A model generated the notes under the pieces. That model searched no databases and was not told the DNA's origin. It saw only the letters and a program-made list of their open reading frames with translations. Below are positions 61,222-64,000 of a stretch of DNA of 64,000 nucleotides, one piece after another. The stretch's first letter is position 1. The number at the start of each line of letters is the position of its first letter. A program made the position numbers and the translations under genes. Location: positions 101,780 to 165,779 of the forward strand of contig NZ_LSNE01000020.1 of NCBI RefSeq assembly GCF_001565895.1. Direction: 5' to 3'. The DNA comes from Paraglaciecola hydrolytica. Its GTDB lineage: Bacteria > Pseudomonadota > Gammaproteobacteria > Enterobacterales > Alteromonadaceae.

Positions 61222-61893
61222 TTAGCCGATTGAATAACATGGCTGTCTTGATAATTCGGTCCGACGGGTTTGCCGACTACGATCCGCTCCATCCCAGATC
61301 ATCGCAATTAAAAAAGTAACCAGTCCACCAGCAAAGATCATCGGCAGTATCAATGTCACCGTCATTGGAGAAAAGTTGATTATCATTGCCAGCACAAACA
61401 CAACCGAAGCGGCGGTGCCTACGGCGACAGTAATCGGTACCTTAAAACGCATCCAGTGTAAACGTGCTGCTACGGCGGTTATGACACCAGAAATAATCAG
61501 CGACATTTCCGACACATTTTGCTGATTGACATCATTAAATAAAATCGGCACAGCAAATATACCGCCCAAAAACGTCAGCAACAGGCCAATAGCTGGTAGA
61601 GCCATATGGCGTTTACGCACAAAGTATTCCGCTAAGCCCCACGAAACCGCAGACAAGGCTAAAGCACCAAACCAAGGTTCAAATGTTGCGCCCAGCCAGG
61701 CAACCGACACCAATAGCAAACCACTGGCAATCATTACAAACACATCATTAAACCCTGAGATTAAACGAAAGTTTTCTTCATCAACTAATTGTGTATTTTT
61801 AGATTCTGCCATAAATTGGCGAAATTGTTGCACTGACGTTTGACTAAACATGCCTTCTTCAACGGCAGTTGTCAGGTCTTCATCTGTATACAT
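61222..61893 (-). CDS. Membrane protein with a replaced, probably truncated C-terminus
   Basis: 223 residues; AGGAAAGG precedes the ATG. Soluble N-terminus (MYTDEDLTTAVEEGMFSQ, DEENFRLISGFNDVFVMIASG) followed by about six membrane helices. I recall proteins of this type in proteobacteria that continue after RQTRR with a further conserved stretch and two helices. Here the frame leaves that pattern after RTEL and ends within 12 residues, just where the hairpin mosaic begins. I therefore suspect loss of the 3' end by rearrangement. Function unknown; whether the shortened protein works is open. Confidence 0.6.
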   Translation of the reverse strand: MYTDEDLTTAVEEGMFSQTSVQQFRQFMAESKNTQLVDEENFRLISGFNDVFVMIASGLLLVSVAWLGATFEPWFGALALSAVSWGLAEYFVRKRHMALPAIGLLLTFLGGIFAVPILFNDVNQQNVSEMSLIISGVITAVAARLHWMRFKVPITVAVGTAASVVFVLAMIINFSPMTVTLILPMIFAGGLVTFLIAMIWDGADRSRQTRRTELSRQPCYSIG

Positions 61894-62164
61894 AGCCTTT
61901 CCTCGATTAGTGGTTCAAGGCTTATAAAGCAAATGTTAAGCCACTAAATTTTATTATTATATTTCAATAACATAGATATATAATTCTGTGTTCGAGATTT
62001 TATTCAACCAAAAAATTAGGAAAACTGACCATTAATTATGAATATTGACCCAATGCTTTATAGATAAGTTGTTGAGATATTCATGCATGACCACTCAAAG
62101 CAATATAATGGTCTACTCATTTAAGAGGCTGTTAAAAGTCGTTTGTGATTACTATTCCAGGCGA
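61894..62164. other. Intergenic, no gene seen
   Basis: 270 AT-rich bases before the membrane-protein gene and after the TPR gene stop; it should contain the promoter of the former. No hairpin or RNA gene recognised. Confidence 0.5.
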
Positions 62165-64000
62165 TTATTCAGTGGTATTTTCAGGCACCAAATCCGGATT
62201 CCATTTTCTGAAGGTGCGGTTTAAAAAGTCATTGGCCAGCGCCTCGAACTCAGGGTGTAGGCTCATTCCGTAAAAGGCGGGTGCAGTTAAGATAAACTTC
62301 TCAATCCCTATCAAGTCTGTATCTAGCATTGGCTGGCGCTTAAACATACTCTGGGTTTGCTGGAGGGAAATATCGCCAGTGAAATACATAAGATCTGCAC
62401 ACCACCAGCCGACCTTATTTTGAGTTTGTTGGCATAGGGAATTTGCATCAGCAAGACTAGTTTGCAGTACCTGCGCATAACTGCCATCCCCTTTGCGTTT
62501 TTTAATGGCTGCATAGTCATAAGGCTCACTGCGATTAAGATCAACGCGTTGCATAAACTCCTCTGCGCTTACCCCTGCCAACTGCTGTTGTTGTTCATAC
62601 AAAGTTTCGTCGCCTAACAGCAGCTTGTAGTATGTCAGTAATTCGCTTTGGGTAGACTCACTAACCGGTAATTGTTGAAAGCGCAGGCGCTGTTGTTCGT
62701 TGAGTTTGCCTCGCATATCTAAATCCAATAGTAATAAGAAAGCGCCCAAAAATTGTTCTGCATAATCCGGTGACTGGCGTAACTCTTCGGCCATATAATC
62801 CAGCGCGGTATCGATATTGCCGCTCAGTATATTCACTGAAGATTTTGCCCTTCTATAGTCTGCACTAGGCTCGCCGCGATAGTCGTTAATAAGCGCTAAG
62901 GTCGCTTCAATATCCTGTTGGTAAGCGTAACTAAAATAAAGGTTGCTGACGAAGTTCAGCGAGTTATCTGGAAATAGCCGTTCCATTCTGGATAACACTG
63001 CCTGAGCTTTATCAGGTTGTTCTGTTACTAAATACAAAAACCCAAGGTTGGACATATTGACCTGACTTTGCGGATTGGTTTTCAGTATCTGCTCCCGGCG
63101 CAGAATCATATCCTGATAATTATCCAGCCTTAACGTACTGACGTTTTGAATGAGCGGGTCATTGGGCGCTTGTTCATAAGCTTGTTGATAAAGCACTCTG
63201 CTTATTGCGAGTGTACTGTTGTTCTCAGCTTGTGTTGCCATTACCAGCGTTTTAAGTGGAAAGTCTGGTGCGGCCAATAGCTCCCAAAACAAGCGTTCTG
63301 TTTCTGACTGACGTAATTCCTCGGTAAAGCCCCCATAGAATAAGGCAAGGCCGTATACTACATGAAGTTGCGCCTTAGCAAGATAAAACTGCGGATCCAG
63401 CTCTATCGCTTGTTGCAATATGTCAGCGGCTTGCTCTAACGAATCCGAGCTGCGCCGATAAGCCAGCTCCCGCCCCTGAATAAACAACTCATAGGCTTCG
63501 GGGTTCGAGGTCATACCGGCTTCATGTTCAACCTGATCAGGTAACAGATTAAGTTTGAGTGCTTGGGTAATGGCATAGGTGAGTTCATCCTGCACCGCAA
63601 AAATACTGTTTAAGGTACGGTCATAGGTTTGTGACCAGATATGCGCACCGCTGGTGACTTCTATCAACTGGGCGGTAATACGTAATTGGGATTTATCCTT
63701 ACGCACGCTACCTTCGAGCACGTAATTGACATTAAGCTGTTGCCCGATGTCGCGAATATCGGTATTACTGTCTTTGAAATTAAACGACGAGGTGCGGGAA
63801 ATCACTACCAATTGATTTAAACGGGCTAAGGAATTGAGAATTTCTTCAGCAATGCCATCACCAAAATACCCCTGCGATTTATCCGGGCTCATATCTTCAA
63901 AGGGCAATACCGCAATGGAGCGCTCTAAACTCTCATCGGCTGTTGACACCAGCATCTTTTCATAAGCGATAAAAGCCAGCGCCAACGCTAACGCTCCAGC
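62165..64000 (-). CDS. TolB-like/TPR protein, probably a CadC-type regulator, 5' end outside window
   Basis: The frame is open to base 64000, so the N-terminus is missing; 611 residues are visible. The visible start is hydrophobic (ALALALAFIAYEK), the end of a membrane helix. RSIAVLPFEDMSPDKSQGYFGDGIAEEILNSL and NVNYVLEGSVRK are the TolB-like beta-propeller-N domain common in regulators with a winged-helix N-terminus and one membrane helix. TPR-like repeats follow (LEQAADILQQAIELDPQFYLAKA, VNMSNLGFLYLVTEQPDKAQ). I infer a membrane-bound transcription regulator; the DNA-binding part is not in the window. Confidence 0.8.
   Translation of the reverse strand, partial: AGALALALAFIAYEKMLVSTADESLERSIAVLPFEDMSPDKSQGYFGDGIAEEILNSLARLNQLVVISRTSSFNFKDSNTDIRDIGQQLNVNYVLEGSVRKDKSQLRITAQLIEVTSGAHIWSQTYDRTLNSIFAVQDELTYAITQALKLNLLPDQVEHEAGMTSNPEAYELFIQGRELAYRRSSDSLEQAADILQQAIELDPQFYLAKAQLHVVYGLALFYGGFTEELRQSETERLFWELLAAPDFPLKTLVMATQAENNSTLAISRVLYQQAYEQAPNDPLIQNVSTLRLDNYQDMILRREQILKTNPQSQVNMSNLGFLYLVTEQPDKAQAVLSRMERLFPDNSLNFVSNLYFSYAYQQDIEATLALINDYRGEPSADYRRAKSSVNILSGNIDTALDYMAEELRQSPDYAEQFLGAFLLLLDLDMRGKLNEQQRLRFQQLPVSESTQSELLTYYKLLLGDETLYEQQQQLAGVSAEEFMQRVDLNRSEPYDYAAIKKRKGDGSYAQVLQTSLADANSLCQQTQNKVGWWCADLMYFTGDISLQQTQSMFKRQPMLDTDLIGIEKFILTAPAFYGMSLHPEFEALANDFLNRTFRKWNPDLVPENTTE

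Overview
The window looks like the chromosome of a marine gammaproteobacterium of the Alteromonadales (Paraglaciecola/Glaciecola-like). The basis is the core gene order (hemC-hemD-hemX-hemY, cyaY, gmk-rpoZ-spoT-ridA-trmH-recG-rsmJ), a moderately low GC content and plant/algal polysaccharide-degrading genes. The genus is an inference from general knowledge, not from a search.

Layout. Bases 1-5980 are a small pectin-degradation locus: a PL10-type pectate lyase cut by the window edge, a LamG-fold secreted protein, a GH140/apiosidase-like hydrolase, an alpha/beta esterase, a decayed carbohydrate-binding-module remnant and an unrecognised lipoprotein. Bases about 6404-33433 are a tRNA-Arg(CCG) integration hotspot. 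The intact tRNA is at 33357-33433 (minus strand), and its 3' half is repeated at 24761-24807 and 6404-6454, which delimits two tandem integrative elements. Element A (about 6.4-24.8 kb) is a mobilizable element with its own tyrosine integrase. It has a trwABC-like module (ribbon-helix-helix protein, coupling protein, MobF relaxase), a C5-methyltransferase plus MvaI/BcnI-type restriction endonuclease, a PD-(D/E)XK-like protein, an operon of WbqC-like, membrane and HAD-NUDIX proteins, and a two-gene secreted operon whose second product is a bacterial Hedgehog-signalling-domain protein. Element B (about 24.8-33.4 kb) is phage-satellite-like. It has a P4-type integrase, AlpA-like and small regulators, a P2 gpA-type HUH replication protein with a palindrome cluster in its 3' end, a membrane/coiled-coil protein with a G10 tract in its frame, and a phosphoribosyltransferase-DprA pair next to the tRNA. 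Each element carries its own repeated arm-type motif near both ends. A B-type arm just outside the leftmost att copy points to a third element to the left.

Bases 33.4-64 kb are core chromosome: a Tat-exported PhoX-like protein, the heme genes, periplasmic and redox proteins, the gmk-rpoZ-spoT-trmH-recG block, a MacB-like ABC export system, an ECF sigma factor fused to a membrane domain and co-transcribed with a hydrolase, HtpX, and the 3' part of a TolB-like/TPR regulator. A mosaic of short hairpins with TCC-type loops fills 60.6-61.2 kb, and a relative lies beside the tRNA. It abuts a membrane-protein gene that appears to have lost its normal 3' end.

The most unusual content is the Hedgehog-domain operon (11309-13716). 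The protein keeps the zinc ligands, the peptidase-like His/Glu pair and five of six calcium ligands of animal Hedgehog N-domains, has a signal peptide and no Hog domain, and is translationally coupled to a large secreted protein of no recognised family on a mobile element.
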